A stretch of DNA of 64,000 nucleotides from Arthrobacter sp. Soil762 (GCF_001428335.1 NZ_LMSG01000012.1:379136-443135); one strand, 5' to 3'. Shown: positions 16,610-25,017, numbered from the stretch's first letter. Program-made: numbers and translations. The notes: generated from the letters alone by a model not told the origin.

Positions 16610-17032
16610 TTACTTGGCGGCCGGGATCAGCGAGCCGATGAGCCCTTCGATGCGCGTCTTGATCTCGTCGCGGATGGGGCGGACGGCGTCTACGCCCTGC
16701 CCGGCGGGATCCTCCAGGACCCAGTCCTCGTAGCGCTTGCCGGGGAAGTAGGGGCATTCGTCGCCGCAGCCCATGGTGATCACGACGTCGGACTCCTTGA
16801 CGGCCTCGGTGGTGAGGACCTTCGGGATCTCGGCAGACATGTCGATACCCAGTTCGGCCATGGCCTCGACGGCGGCCGGGTTGACCTTATCTGCGGGCTG
16901 CGATCCGGCGGAACGAACCTCAATGCCACCCTTCGAAAGGGTGGTCAGGAAGGCGGCTGCCATCTGGGAGCGGCCGGCGTTGTGGACGCAGACGAACAGG
17001 ACGGAGGGCTTCTTGGCGGTTTCGGTGCTCAC
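16610..17032 (-). CDS. arsC: arsenate reductase, low-molecular-weight phosphatase fold
   Basis: The 140-residue enzyme reduces arsenate to arsenite. The P-loop VLFVCVHNAGRSQMA (about residues 11-25) has the full C-x5-R-S motif, and a second cysteine cluster lies in MGCGDECPYFPGKRYEDW near residue 92. It is the first gene of the leftward ars operon, with a GTG start and GGAGA upstream. A consensus promoter with an embedded inverted repeat lies about 50 bp upstream. Confidence 0.94.
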   Translation of the reverse strand: MSTETAKKPSVLFVCVHNAGRSQMAAAFLTTLSKGGIEVRSAGSQPADKVNPAAVEAMAELGIDMSAEIPKVLTTEAVKESDVVITMGCGDECPYFPGKRYEDWVLEDPAGQGVDAVRPIRDEIKTRIEGLIGSLIPAAK

Positions 17033-17056
17033 GTGGTTTTCTCCTGGAATCAGAAC

Positions 17057-17074
17057 ATTGATGATTATCGATGC
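17057..17074. promoter_or_regulatory. second, weaker ArsR-type box upstream of arsC
   Basis: ATTGATGATTATCGATGC repeats the first ten bases of the box at 17094-17111 but has TCGAT in place of the right arm TCAAT. It lies in the 5' untranslated region of the leftward ars operon. Confidence 0.45.
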
Positions 17075-17078
17075 ATGC

Positions 17079-17108
17079 AGTATCGAGCGAAAGATTGATG
17101 ATTGTCAA
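17079..17108 (-). promoter_or_regulatory. consensus promoter of the leftward ars operon
   Basis: On the minus strand TTGACA (17103-17108) and GATACT (17079-17084) are separated by 18 bp. The -35 element lies inside the inverted repeat 17094-17111, so a bound repressor would block RNA polymerase. Confidence 0.7.
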
Positions 17109-17111
17109 TAT
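17094..17111. promoter_or_regulatory. ArsR operator upstream of arsC
   Basis: ATTGATGATTGTCAATAT has perfect arms ATTGA/TCAAT. It matches ATTGATGGCGGTCAATAT at 18653-18670 except for the three central bases, so both sites are probably bound by the same ArsR. Confidence 0.72.
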
Positions 17112-17128
17112 GTGAATCCGCCGGAATA

Positions 17129-17803
17129 TCAGGCAGCGCGCAGGCGGGGCGCGAGGTCTTTGACGCGATGGAAGATGTCAGTAAAGGCGCCCTCAAAGGC
17201 CTCCCTGGTGTTCAATCGCAGCGGATCCGGGACAGACCAATGGATACCCCGAAGGCCGGGGAGTTCCTCGTGGGCGTTGTCGCACACAGTCACGACGAAG
17301 TCTTCATCGCGCCCCACGTCATCCAGCCGGCGCGGGGAAACGTCCGCGAGGGCGACGCCGTGGCGGCGGGCTACATCAATGGCCCCCCGGGCAATACTTT
17401 CCGCGGGATGAGTTCCGGCCGAGATCGAGGGGATTCCGCTGATCTGATTCCAGAGTGCGGCGGCCAGTTGCGACCGGGCGCTGTTCCGCGTGCACACGAA
17501 GAGGACACGACTGGCCCCATGCTCAGCCCCCGGCACCAGCCCTTCGAGCGCCCCGGCGGCAAGCCGGAAGTAGCTGCGCCGCCTGTCCGCTTCTGAGCGG
17601 TGACGGATCGTCAGCCCGGCACCCTCCAACACGCGCAGGTGGTGGGACAGCAGGTTAGAGGGCATCCCGAGCTCAGCTTGAAGCTCTGTAGGGGCAAGAT
17701 CCCCCAGCGTCAGCAGGTCCACAATGCGCAGCCGCGCGGGATCTGCGAGGGCGGCATGTTTTGCGACCCGCGTCTGAAAGTCCTCAACTGGGTCAGTATT
17801 CAT
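17129..17803 (-). CDS. ArsR-ArsC fusion protein
   Basis: The 224-residue protein fuses an ArsR winged helix (about residues 8-88: AALADPARLRIVDLL, MPSNLLSHHLRVLEGAGL) to an ArsC phosphatase-fold domain (about 98-220) with the complete P-loop VLFVCTRNSARSQLA and TVCDNAHEELPG. The regulator domain has no cysteines, so arsenite sensing, if any, would come from the ArsC half. ATG 17803 is chosen over 17839 because the longer frame would run into the divergent promoter. It is divergent from the aquaporin gene, 45 bp away. Confidence 0.88.
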   Translation of the reverse strand: MNTDPVEDFQTRVAKHAALADPARLRIVDLLTLGDLAPTELQAELGMPSNLLSHHLRVLEGAGLTIRHRSEADRRRSYFRLAAGALEGLVPGAEHGASRVLFVCTRNSARSQLAAALWNQISGIPSISAGTHPAESIARGAIDVARRHGVALADVSPRRLDDVGRDEDFVVTVCDNAHEELPGLRGIHWSVPDPLRLNTREAFEGAFTDIFHRVKDLAPRLRAA

Positions 17804-17813
17804 TGGTTCAATT

Positions 17814-17839
17814 TTGACTGAGTTAATTTCTTGCGTCAA
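17814..17839. promoter_or_regulatory. inverted repeat in the fusion/aquaporin divergent region
   Basis: TTGAC (17814-17818) and GTCAA (17835-17839) form an inverted repeat with 16 bp between arms. It differs from the ATTGA/TCAAT boxes elsewhere in the island, so it may be the operator of the ArsR-ArsC fusion. The evidence is short arms and position only. Confidence 0.35.
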
Positions 17840-17848
17840 GCTGTTGGT

Positions 17849-18589
17849 ATGACTTCACATCAGCCGCCGCTGTGGCGCCGCGCCGTCGCCGAACTCCTCG
17901 GCACCGGCCTGCTCGTATCCATCGTCGTCGGCTCCGGGATCGCGGCACAGCAACTCTCTCCGAACGACGTCGGCCTGCAGTTGCTCCAGAACAGCACCGC
18001 CACAGTGCTGGGTCTGACGGTGCTGATCCTGGTGTTCGGTCCCGTCAGCGGCGCGCACTTCAATCCCGTGGTCTCGCTCGTTGACTGGATCCTCGGCCGG
18101 CGCACCGGCGCCGGACTGACCCTGCCGGACCTCGGTACATACGTGGTTGCCCAAACCGTTGGTGCAATAGGCGGCAGCGTGCTCGCGAACGCCATGTTTG
18201 CGGTGGGAACCTCCATCTCGGTCAAGGACCGTGCCACCACTGGGCACCTGCTGGGTGAAGTCGTCGCCACCGCGGGCCTCGTCCTGCTGATCTTCGCCCT
18301 GGCCGCCACCAACCGGGGCGTCCTCGCAGCCCCCGCTGTGGGTGCCTACATCGGCGCCGCCTACTGGTTCACGTCCTCGACGTCGTTTGCGAACCCCGCC
18401 GTGACGGTCGGCCGCATCTTCAGCGACACCTTCGCCGGGATCGCGCCGGCTTCTGTCCCCGGCTTCGTCGCCGCTCAGCTGATCGGGGCGGCAGTAGGCC
18501 TCGGGCTCCTCGTCGTCCTGTTCCCCACCGCCGCCCGCAGCGCGGACGACGCCGTTCTTCCGCACTCGTCGGAAAAGACCAGCGCCTAG
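17849..18589 (+). CDS. aquaporin-family channel of the ars island
   Basis: The 246-residue MIP channel has six hydrophobic helices and two pore loops: SGAHFNPVVSL (NPV replaces the first NPA) and SFANPAVTVGR (intact NPA with the selectivity-filter arginine). In rhizobial and some actinobacterial ars operons an aquaglyceroporin lets arsenite leave down its gradient after arsenate reduction. No ArsB or Acr3 gene is present in this island, so this channel is the likely exit. ATG 17849 is preferred to the upstream TTG. Confidence 0.88.
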   Translation: MTSHQPPLWRRAVAELLGTGLLVSIVVGSGIAAQQLSPNDVGLQLLQNSTATVLGLTVLILVFGPVSGAHFNPVVSLVDWILGRRTGAGLTLPDLGTYVVAQTVGAIGGSVLANAMFAVGTSISVKDRATTGHLLGEVVATAGLVLLIFALAATNRGVLAAPAVGAYIGAAYWFTSSTSFANPAVTVGRIFSDTFAGIAPASVPGFVAAQLIGAAVGLGLLVVLFPTAARSADDAVLPHSSEKTSA

Positions 18590-18652
18590 ACTCGGCCGGC
18601 AGGTCCGTCTCCGGAGTGTGGCCACTTCCGGGCCCAACGGCAGGATTCATAC

Positions 18653-18687
18653 ATTGATGGCGGTCAATATTCGGGCATAATGGGTAC
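18653..18687 (+). promoter_or_regulatory. arsR promoter with ArsR operator, leaderless
   Basis: The operator ATTGATGGCGGTCAATAT (18653-18670) overlaps a -35-like TTGATG at 18654. CATAAT (18676-18681) lies exactly six bases before ATG 18688 and there is no ribosome binding site, so arsR is predicted to be leaderless and autorepressed. Confidence 0.68.
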
Positions 18688-19038
18688 ATGAAAACGCTGC
18701 CCGTTCTCGATCCGATCACGGACGAAGCTTGCTGCACCCCGGCAGGACAGCCCGCCCTTGGCGCAGAAGAGGCCAAGCAGAAGGCCCTGGTCTTCAAAGC
18801 CCTGGCCGACCCCAACCGGCTGCGGCTGCTGTCCATCGTTAAGGCCGAGTCCTCCGGCGAATCCTGCGTCTGCGACCTGACTGATCCCCTGGACCTGGGC
18901 CAGCCCACAGTCTCCCACCACCTGAAAATCCTGGTGGACGCCGGTCTGCTGCACCGCGAAAAGCGCGGAACCTGGGCCTATTACTCCCTGGTTCCGGGTG
19001 CACTTGACAGCGTGGCCGGGCTTCTGGCGACCCTCTGA
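18688..19038 (+). CDS. arsR: arsenite-responsive repressor ArsR
   Basis: The 116-residue winged-helix protein has FKALADPNRLRLLSIV, a metal-box segment SCVCDL and recognition helix GQPTVSHHLKILVDAGLL. Adjacent cysteines sit at residues 15-16, as in the Corynebacterium ArsR whose As(III) site uses N-terminal Cys15-Cys16, and Cys60/Cys62 lie in the classic helix. This residue agreement makes it the arsenite sensor of the island, probably acting on its own promoter and that of arsC. Confidence 0.93.
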   Translation: MKTLPVLDPITDEACCTPAGQPALGAEEAKQKALVFKALADPNRLRLLSIVKAESSGESCVCDLTDPLDLGQPTVSHHLKILVDAGLLHREKRGTWAYYSLVPGALDSVAGLLATL

Positions 19039-19044
19039 CCACCC

Positions 19045-20013
19045 TCAGGGGAGGGTGCCGCCCCGCGCCGCAATCCACAACCCGTACCAGTCGGCCCGGG
19101 TCATGGCCTTCGCCACCCGGGCCGCGTCCGCGCAGGCCGCGATTCTCGCCGGATTCACGGTGCCGATCACGGGCGCAATGCCGGCCGGATGCTTCATCAG
19201 CCACCCCAGGAGGACAGCTTCCCCCGTGGTGCCGTACTGACCGGCAAGCTCCGCAACCATCGCAGCCGCGGCAGTCTCCGCCGCCGTCGGGTTTTGCGGA
19301 ACTGCCCCCGTGTACAACCCCTGCGCCAGCGCACCGTAAGCCTGCACGGTAACGCCGTTGCTCCTGCAGTACTCCAGGGTCCCGTGCGGGAAGCTGTAGT
19401 CCATCGACTCCGGATGGTTCACCAGGACCTGGCTCTCCAGCCAGGCCCGCTTCAGCAGGCTCATCTCCAGCTGGTTGGCCACCACGGGCGCCTCCAGCCG
19501 CTCCTGCAACGCCTTGATCTGCGCGCCGGACATGTTGGACACCCCAAGCGCCCGAACCTTGCCGTCGGCCAGCAGTTGCCCGACGGCGGCCGCCACCTCC
19601 GCCAGGTCCGTCAGGGGATCCGGACGGTGCAGCAGGAGGACGTCCACGTGGTCCGTCCGTAGCCTCTTCAGGCTGCCGTCCACGCGTTCCAGGATGGATT
19701 CCCGGCTGAGGTCATAGTGTGTGGCCAGCCCGCGTTCGCGGAGCCGGATCCCGCACTTGGTCTGCAGCCGGATCCGGTCACGCAGGCCCGGCGTTGCCGC
19801 GAGGACTTCGCCGAACACGGCCTCGGACTTGCCGCCACGATAGATGTCCGCGTGATCGAACAGCGTGATGCCGGCGTCCAGCGCGGCCTCTACGGCGGCA
19901 GCGGCCTCGTCCACATGCTGCACGTCATGCGGTTCATCGGACCAGCTGCCGCCCAGGCCCATGCAGCCGTAGATGAGTTCCTGCGCGGAGGATGGAACGT
20001 TGTGTTCAGTCAT
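19045..20013 (-). CDS. aldo/keto reductase
   Basis: The 322-residue NADPH-dependent oxidoreductase has the AKR catalytic set: Asp and Tyr in FDHADIYRGGKSE, Lys in RLQTKCGIR and His in LLLHRPDP. The C-terminal GTVNPARI segment is the NADPH-binding region. It resembles the YdhF-type subgroup. The substrate is unknown. It converges on arsR with only 6 bp between stops and is transcribed in the same direction as the alpha-glucosidase gene, separated from it by a terminator. Confidence 0.92.
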   Translation of the reverse strand: MTEHNVPSSAQELIYGCMGLGGSWSDEPHDVQHVDEAAAAVEAALDAGITLFDHADIYRGGKSEAVFGEVLAATPGLRDRIRLQTKCGIRLRERGLATHYDLSRESILERVDGSLKRLRTDHVDVLLLHRPDPLTDLAEVAAAVGQLLADGKVRALGVSNMSGAQIKALQERLEAPVVANQLEMSLLKRAWLESQVLVNHPESMDYSFPHGTLEYCRSNGVTVQAYGALAQGLYTGAVPQNPTAAETAAAAMVAELAGQYGTTGEAVLLGWLMKHPAGIAPVIGTVNPARIAACADAARVAKAMTRADWYGLWIAARGGTLP

Positions 20014-20045
20014 TGCTTCACTCTTTCATGAGCCGGAGCAGACAC

Positions 20046-20081
20046 ACAGGTGGCGGGGCCCGGCCGGGTCCCGCCACCTGT
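20046..20081 (-). terminator. terminator after the alpha-glucosidase gene
   Basis: ACAGGTGGCGGG (20046-20057) and CCCGCCACCTGT (20070-20081) form a perfect 12-bp stem, with a further CCCGGCCGGG palindrome in the loop. It lies directly after the stop of the gene ending at 20098. Confidence 0.75.
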
Positions 20082-20097
20082 TTGATCTTGGGTTACG

Positions 20098-21810
20098 TCA
20101 GCGCAGCCAGGCAGTGCTGTTGGCGCCCAGTTTGCCGTCCACCAGCGGGGCACTACTGACCAAGACGGTGCCTGCCGGCAGGTCGACGGCGGCGTCCCCG
20201 AAGTTGGTAACGGACTGCCAGCTACCGGGGCGGCGGAAATGCAGGACCTCCGGGTTGCCGGTCTCCACCCACTCCAGCTCCTCGCCGGCCTGCAGTTCGC
20301 GGCGCAGCTTCAGTGCCGTGCGGTACAGCTCCAGGGTGGAGTTGTCGGTGCCGTCCTGCGCCTCCACCGCGTACTTGCTGAACCAGTCCGGCTGCGGCAG
20401 GTGCGCGCCGCCGTCGCCAAAGCCGAAGGAGGTCCCTTCAACCTTCCAGGGCAGGGGCACCCGGCAGCCATCACGGCCCACCTCAACGCCCCTGTTCCGG
20501 AAGAACGCGGGATCCTGGCGCTCGGAGTCCGGAATCTCCGCCACTTCCTGCAGGCCCAGTTCCTCGCCCTGGTACAGGTAGGCCGAGCCGGGCACAGCGA
20601 GCATCAGCAGGGTGGCGGCGCGGGCACGGCGCTCGCCAAGGTCCACGTCGAGTTCCTCCTTGGGGCCGCCGGCCAGCAGCCAGCCCTTCCCGTCCTGGCC
20701 CTTGGCGTGCTTCTTGCCCTTGGACGCCTTGGGCAGGCCGTAGCGCGTGGCATGCCGGACGACGTCGTGGTTGGAGAAAACCCAGGTGGAGGACGCACCG
20801 GTCGCGGCGGCTTCGGCGAGGTTGCGGGTGATGATTTCGCGGAAATCCTCGGCATCGAAGTCGGCCTGCAGCAGGTCGAAGTTGAACGCCTGGCCCAGGC
20901 CCTCCGGGCTGGCGTAGCGGGCACGGCGGGTAGCGTGCACCCATGCTTCGGCGACGGCGGTGCGGGGCGGGTTGTATTCGTTGAAGACTTCGCGCCATTC
21001 GAGGTAGATGTCGTGGACGTCGTCCCGGTCCCAGAAGGGGTGCGAACCGTCGTCGAACCCGTCCGTCCCCGAGTTGGCCTCGGTCAGCTCCAGTTTGGAG
21101 AGAAGCGGCTCGGTGAGATCCTTGGTGAGGGCATGGGCCACGTCCACGCGGAAGCCATCCACGCCGCGGTCGGACCAGAAGCGCAAGGTCTTGAGGAAGT
21201 CATCGCGGACCTCGCGGCTGGACCAGTTCAGGTCCGGCTGCTCCTTGGCAAAGATGTGCATGTACCACTGGCCCGGGGTTCCGTCGGGTTCGGTGATGCG
21301 TTCCCAGGCCGGTCCGCCGAAGACGGAGTCCCAGTCCGACGGCGGGAATTCGCCGTTGGGTCCTTTGCCGTCACGGAAGATGTAGCGCTCACGGGCGGCG
21401 GAACCCTTCGGCGAGGCGAGGGCCTCCTTGAACCATTCGTGCCGGTTCGAGGAGTGGTTGGGGACGATGTCGGCGATCAGCTTGATGCCGGCGGCGTGCA
21501 GCGCCTTGGCCATCTCGTCGAAGTCCGCCAGCGTGCCCAGCTTGGGGTCCACGTCGCGGTAGTCGTCCACATCGTAGCCGCCGTCGGCCAGGGCCGAGGG
21601 ATAGAACGGGCTGAGCCACACGGCGTCGATCCCCAGTTCCTTCAGGTACGGGACCTTGGCCGTGATGCCCTTGATGTCACCCATCCCGTCACCGTTTGAA
21701 TCGGCGAAGCTGCGCGGATAGATCTGGTAGACCGCGGCCTGGCGCCACCAGTTGGGATCGGCCAGGCGGTCGGAATCGGACAGGGTTGCCAGAGTGGCAG
21801 TGGTGGACAA
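20098..21810 (-). CDS. alpha-glucosidase / oligo-1,6-glucosidase (GH13)
   Basis: This 570-residue enzyme hydrolyses alpha-glucosidic bonds of oligosaccharides in the cytosol. The GH13 regions are clear: DIVPNHSS (region I), GFRVDVAHAL with the nucleophile Asp, AVAEAWV with the acid/base Glu, and FSNHDVVRH. There is no signal peptide. The TTG start at 21810 has AAGGA about six bases upstream. It is the last gene of an ABC-uptake cluster controlled by a ROK regulator, so it probably processes the imported sugar. Confidence 0.94.
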   Translation of the reverse strand: MSTTATLATLSDSDRLADPNWWRQAAVYQIYPRSFADSNGDGMGDIKGITAKVPYLKELGIDAVWLSPFYPSALADGGYDVDDYRDVDPKLGTLADFDEMAKALHAAGIKLIADIVPNHSSNRHEWFKEALASPKGSAARERYIFRDGKGPNGEFPPSDWDSVFGGPAWERITEPDGTPGQWYMHIFAKEQPDLNWSSREVRDDFLKTLRFWSDRGVDGFRVDVAHALTKDLTEPLLSKLELTEANSGTDGFDDGSHPFWDRDDVHDIYLEWREVFNEYNPPRTAVAEAWVHATRRARYASPEGLGQAFNFDLLQADFDAEDFREIITRNLAEAAATGASSTWVFSNHDVVRHATRYGLPKASKGKKHAKGQDGKGWLLAGGPKEELDVDLGERRARAATLLMLAVPGSAYLYQGEELGLQEVAEIPDSERQDPAFFRNRGVEVGRDGCRVPLPWKVEGTSFGFGDGGAHLPQPDWFSKYAVEAQDGTDNSTLELYRTALKLRRELQAGEELEWVETGNPEVLHFRRPGSWQSVTNFGDAAVDLPAGTVLVSSAPLVDGKLGANSTAWLR

Positions 21811-21863
21811 AGGATGATCCTTTTCTCTTGGTTGGGTTGTTCTAGCTAGGTGGATAAGTCTGG

Positions 21864-22748
21864 CTATTTAACGGCCCCGCGCATGACTCCGGACAGTACC
21901 CAACGTTGGGCCAGGATGTAAACCACCAGCGTGGGGGCCATGGCCATCAGGTACGACGCGAATGCGAGGCTGTAGTTGGTGTTGAACTCGCCCTGGAACA
22001 GCATTTGGACCACGGGGAGGGTCTGCAGGGCCGGGTCGGCGATCATCATCTGCGGCAGCAGGAAGTCGTTCCACGAACCCAGGAAGGCGAAGATGCCTAC
22101 CGTGGCGTTCATGGGGGCCAGCAGCGGGAAAATGATCTTGCGGAACACCTGCCAGGTGGTGGCGCCGTCTATCCGGGCGGATTCCTCCAGCTCCACCGGG
22201 ATGGAGCGGACGAAGGCGATGTACAGCAGCGCGTTGAACGAGATTCCGCCCAGCACGTGCAGGAAGACGACGCCGGCCGGGTTGTCCAGGCCGAGCAATG
22301 CCGTCTGCTTGATCAGCGGCAGGATGATCACCGGGAACGGAATGAACATGGCGGACAGAAGGTACACAAAGGAGCCGCGGAAGAACCGGTGGTTCCAGTT
22401 CCGCGCGATGGCGTAGGCAACCAGCGAGCTGCAGGCCAGCGAGCCGAGGACACTGAAGACGGTGACGAATGCCGTGGACAGAAAGGCCCGGGGGAAGTTC
22501 GTGGCCACGTAGGCGGCTGCGAAGTTTTCCCAGTTCAGCGGGTTCGGCCAGGCAAGCCCGGTCCCGGTGCCGATCTGGTCCGGTGTTTTCAGCGCCATGG
22601 CAACGGTGAAGTACAGCGGCAGCAGGACAGTCAACGAGGCCACCAGCATCAGGGTGGTGAGCCACCAGTTAACCCTGAAGCCTTCGCGGCTGGAGACTCG
22701 TTTTGTGCGGACCCGGGCGCTGCGCCGTGGAAGTAGTGATGTGGTCAT
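21864..22748 (-). CDS. carbohydrate ABC transporter permease (MalG-type)
   Basis: The 294-residue inner-membrane permease has six hydrophobic helices and the EAA loop ELEESARIDGATTWQVF that contacts the ATPase. It is the second permease of a CUT1 sugar importer. Its ATG overlaps the TAA stop of the first permease (TAATG). No ATPase gene is present locally; CUT1 systems in actinobacteria often share a distant MsiK-like ATPase. Confidence 0.93.
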   Translation of the reverse strand: MTTSLLPRRSARVRTKRVSSREGFRVNWWLTTLMLVASLTVLLPLYFTVAMALKTPDQIGTGTGLAWPNPLNWENFAAAYVATNFPRAFLSTAFVTVFSVLGSLACSSLVAYAIARNWNHRFFRGSFVYLLSAMFIPFPVIILPLIKQTALLGLDNPAGVVFLHVLGGISFNALLYIAFVRSIPVELEESARIDGATTWQVFRKIIFPLLAPMNATVGIFAFLGSWNDFLLPQMMIADPALQTLPVVQMLFQGEFNTNYSLAFASYLMAMAPTLVVYILAQRWVLSGVMRGAVK

Positions 22749-23686
22749 TAGAGAGATACCCCCCGGCGCTGGATGAGGCGCAGCTGGATGACGGAGATCA
22801 GCAAAGTGATCAGGAAGTAGATGACTGCATTGGCCATCTGGTAGGAATAGTCGCCACCCGTGAAGCCGGAGAAGATGCGCATGGCCACTGACTGCGTCGC
22901 CATGCCGGGTCCGCCGCCGGTGAGGCCCACGATGATCTCGTAGGTTCCCAGGAATCCCTTGAACCCGAGGATCACATTGATGACGAGATATCCGAGGATG
23001 AGGGGCAGTGTGAGGCTCAGGAACTGGCGGAAGCTGCCGGCCCCGTCCAGGTCCGCGGCTTCGTAGACCTCCGCTGGCACGCTCTGGAGCCCGGCGAGGT
23101 AGATGATGGTGGCTCCGGGCGCGGCCTGCCACACGGTGACCAGCACAATGGCCAGCCAGGCGAGGTTTTCGTTGGCCAGGATGCTGGTGGCAAGCGGCGT
23201 TAAGCCGAACCGCTCGGCCAGCACCGGAAGGGTGTTGGAGAACAGGTAGTTGAACACGAAGGACACCACCAGGGCGGACAGCACCATGGGGATAAAAAAC
23301 ACGGTGCGGATGCCGGTTCGCCACTTGATTTTCGCATTCAGTCCAAGGGCGATGGCCAGTGCCACGACGTTCACCACCACGGTGGTGGTCAAGGCAAAAA
23401 CGAACGTGAAGATGTAGGACTGCAGGATTGCCGGGTCCTTGAAGATGTTGACGTAGTTGGACAGGCCGATGAACTTCCAGTCACCGTAGCCTGCGTAGTT
23501 GGTGAGGCTGAAGAACACACCAACCAGCGCTGGCAGGGTGATGAAGAAGGCGAAGAGTGAGAGGACCGGCACCACCATCCAGTAGTAGGTGGGGTCGATC
23601 CGGCGCTTGGACCGGACAGCGAGCGCACGGGCGGGGTCGTTGTGCGCGGCCGTGGCTGTCTCAGCCGGCAGGGCGGTTGCGGTCAT
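22748..23686 (-). CDS. carbohydrate ABC transporter permease (MalF-type)
   Basis: The 312-residue permease has six helices and the EAA loop EVYEAADLDGAGSFRQF. ATG 23686 is chosen because AGGAG lies five bases upstream; an in-frame upstream ATG at 23713 overlaps the binding-protein stop but lacks such a site. It pairs with the MalG-type permease to form the channel. Confidence 0.93.
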   Translation of the reverse strand: MTATALPAETATAAHNDPARALAVRSKRRIDPTYYWMVVPVLSLFAFFITLPALVGVFFSLTNYAGYGDWKFIGLSNYVNIFKDPAILQSYIFTFVFALTTTVVVNVVALAIALGLNAKIKWRTGIRTVFFIPMVLSALVVSFVFNYLFSNTLPVLAERFGLTPLATSILANENLAWLAIVLVTVWQAAPGATIIYLAGLQSVPAEVYEAADLDGAGSFRQFLSLTLPLILGYLVINVILGFKGFLGTYEIIVGLTGGGPGMATQSVAMRIFSGFTGGDYSYQMANAVIYFLITLLISVIQLRLIQRRGVSL

Positions 23687-23712
23687 GGGGGCTCCTGGAA
23701 TCGTAGTGGGCA

Positions 23713-25017
23713 TCAGACCGCTGTCCGCTCGGCGACGCGGCGCCATTCGTCGTCGACCGCGGTCAGGAACTGTTCACCGTTCTTGTTGAAGACAAAGGAC
23801 TGGATGTAGTTGTTCATGGGGACCGACGGCGGGAAGTATGTTCCGGCGCCCTGGTAGTAGCGGCCTTCAGCCACGTGGGCGGCAACACCGCGGAGATGGG
23901 GGTTGCTCACGGCAGGGGCGCCCATCAGCGGAGAGAACGCCGCGTTCTTCTCGTTGTACGTGTTGACCACGGACGGTTCCAGCAGGTAGTTGAGGAACCT
24001 CTCCGCAGCGGCCCTTTTCCGCGTGTTCCGGGTGATGGAGAGTGCCATGTCCACGTTGACGCGCACCTTGGTCTGGTCCGGGTCGTTGGTGACCGGCAGC
24101 GGAAACGTGCCCAGCTTGATGTCCTTGTTGGCCTGAACCAGCTGGGAGAGCGCCCACGGCCCCTGCAGATACATGGCGGCCTGGCCCTTTCCGAAGGCGG
24201 CATTTCCGTCAGAGTAGTTCTTGCTGGCCGCCCCGTTCTGTGAGTAGGACGCAAGCTGCAGGATTTTTGGCAGCGAGGAGCGGTAGTGGTTGCTGAATGA
24301 CTCGGGGGCGGACTGCGGGATGTTGGCCCCCCTGGCCATCAGGTCCCTGAAGAATCCCCCGACGTCGAGCATTCCGCCGGTGACGTAGTCGAAGGCACCC
24401 TGGCGGAGGGTCCAGGCGTCCTTGAATGTCCCGTAGATCGGCGTGATGCCTGCTGCTTTGAAGGTCTCACACGCGGCGATGAAGGCGTCCCACGTGGTTG
24501 GAACAGCCACACCGTGGGCTGCGAAGATGTCGCGGTTGTAGATGACCCCGGCCGCGGCAATGGAAAACGGCAGGGCGCTGGTTTCGTGCCCCTTGTATTG
24601 CCCCCAGGAACTGATGAGGTCCTGGAACTTCGGATCGATGGTCTTGGCCACGGGAAGGCCGGACAGGTCGGCGAAGATCCCCTTCCGGACGAACTCAGCC
24701 GTTTCGGTGGCGAATCCCCGGGTCACTACGTCCGGCGGATCGTTCCGGACCAGGCCGGGGACGAAGTTGCCCTCGTTGAAGTCCTGGATCACCCGGATAT
24801 CAGGATTGAGCGCCTCGAAGTCCTTGATCACCTGGTTGAAGTAGTTCACCACCTCCGGCTTGTTCTGCATGAAGCGGAGTGTGGTGACACCGTTCTGCTG
24901 GCCTGCGTGGCCGGCACAGCCGGAGAGCGGAATGAGGACTGCCGCCCCGGCCAGACCGGCCACCCGGAAGAGGGAGCGCCTGCTGGGCAGCGTTGCGGCC
25001 GCCATGACGCCGTTCAC
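23713..25017 (-). CDS. sugar-binding lipoprotein of an ABC importer
   Basis: The 434-residue extracellular solute-binding protein starts with a twin-arginine-like signal (PSRRSLFRVAGLAG) and a lipobox-like LSGCAG near residue 38, so it is probably an anchored lipoprotein. The body has the family-1 binding-protein pattern (VINDFEALNPDIRV-like start, QGPWALSQL, MALSITRNTRKRAAAERFLNYLL). The start is uncertain: GTG 25017 overlaps the stop of a short upstream frame, and ATG 25005 is four codons later. It heads the importer operon. Confidence 0.88.
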   Translation of the reverse strand: MNGVMAAATLPSRRSLFRVAGLAGAAVLIPLSGCAGHAGQQNGVTTLRFMQNKPEVVNYFNQVIKDFEALNPDIRVIQDFNEGNFVPGLVRNDPPDVVTRGFATETAEFVRKGIFADLSGLPVAKTIDPKFQDLISSWGQYKGHETSALPFSIAAAGVIYNRDIFAAHGVAVPTTWDAFIAACETFKAAGITPIYGTFKDAWTLRQGAFDYVTGGMLDVGGFFRDLMARGANIPQSAPESFSNHYRSSLPKILQLASYSQNGAASKNYSDGNAAFGKGQAAMYLQGPWALSQLVQANKDIKLGTFPLPVTNDPDQTKVRVNVDMALSITRNTRKRAAAERFLNYLLEPSVVNTYNEKNAAFSPLMGAPAVSNPHLRGVAAHVAEGRYYQGAGTYFPPSVPMNNYIQSFVFNKNGEQFLTAVDDEWRRVAERTAV

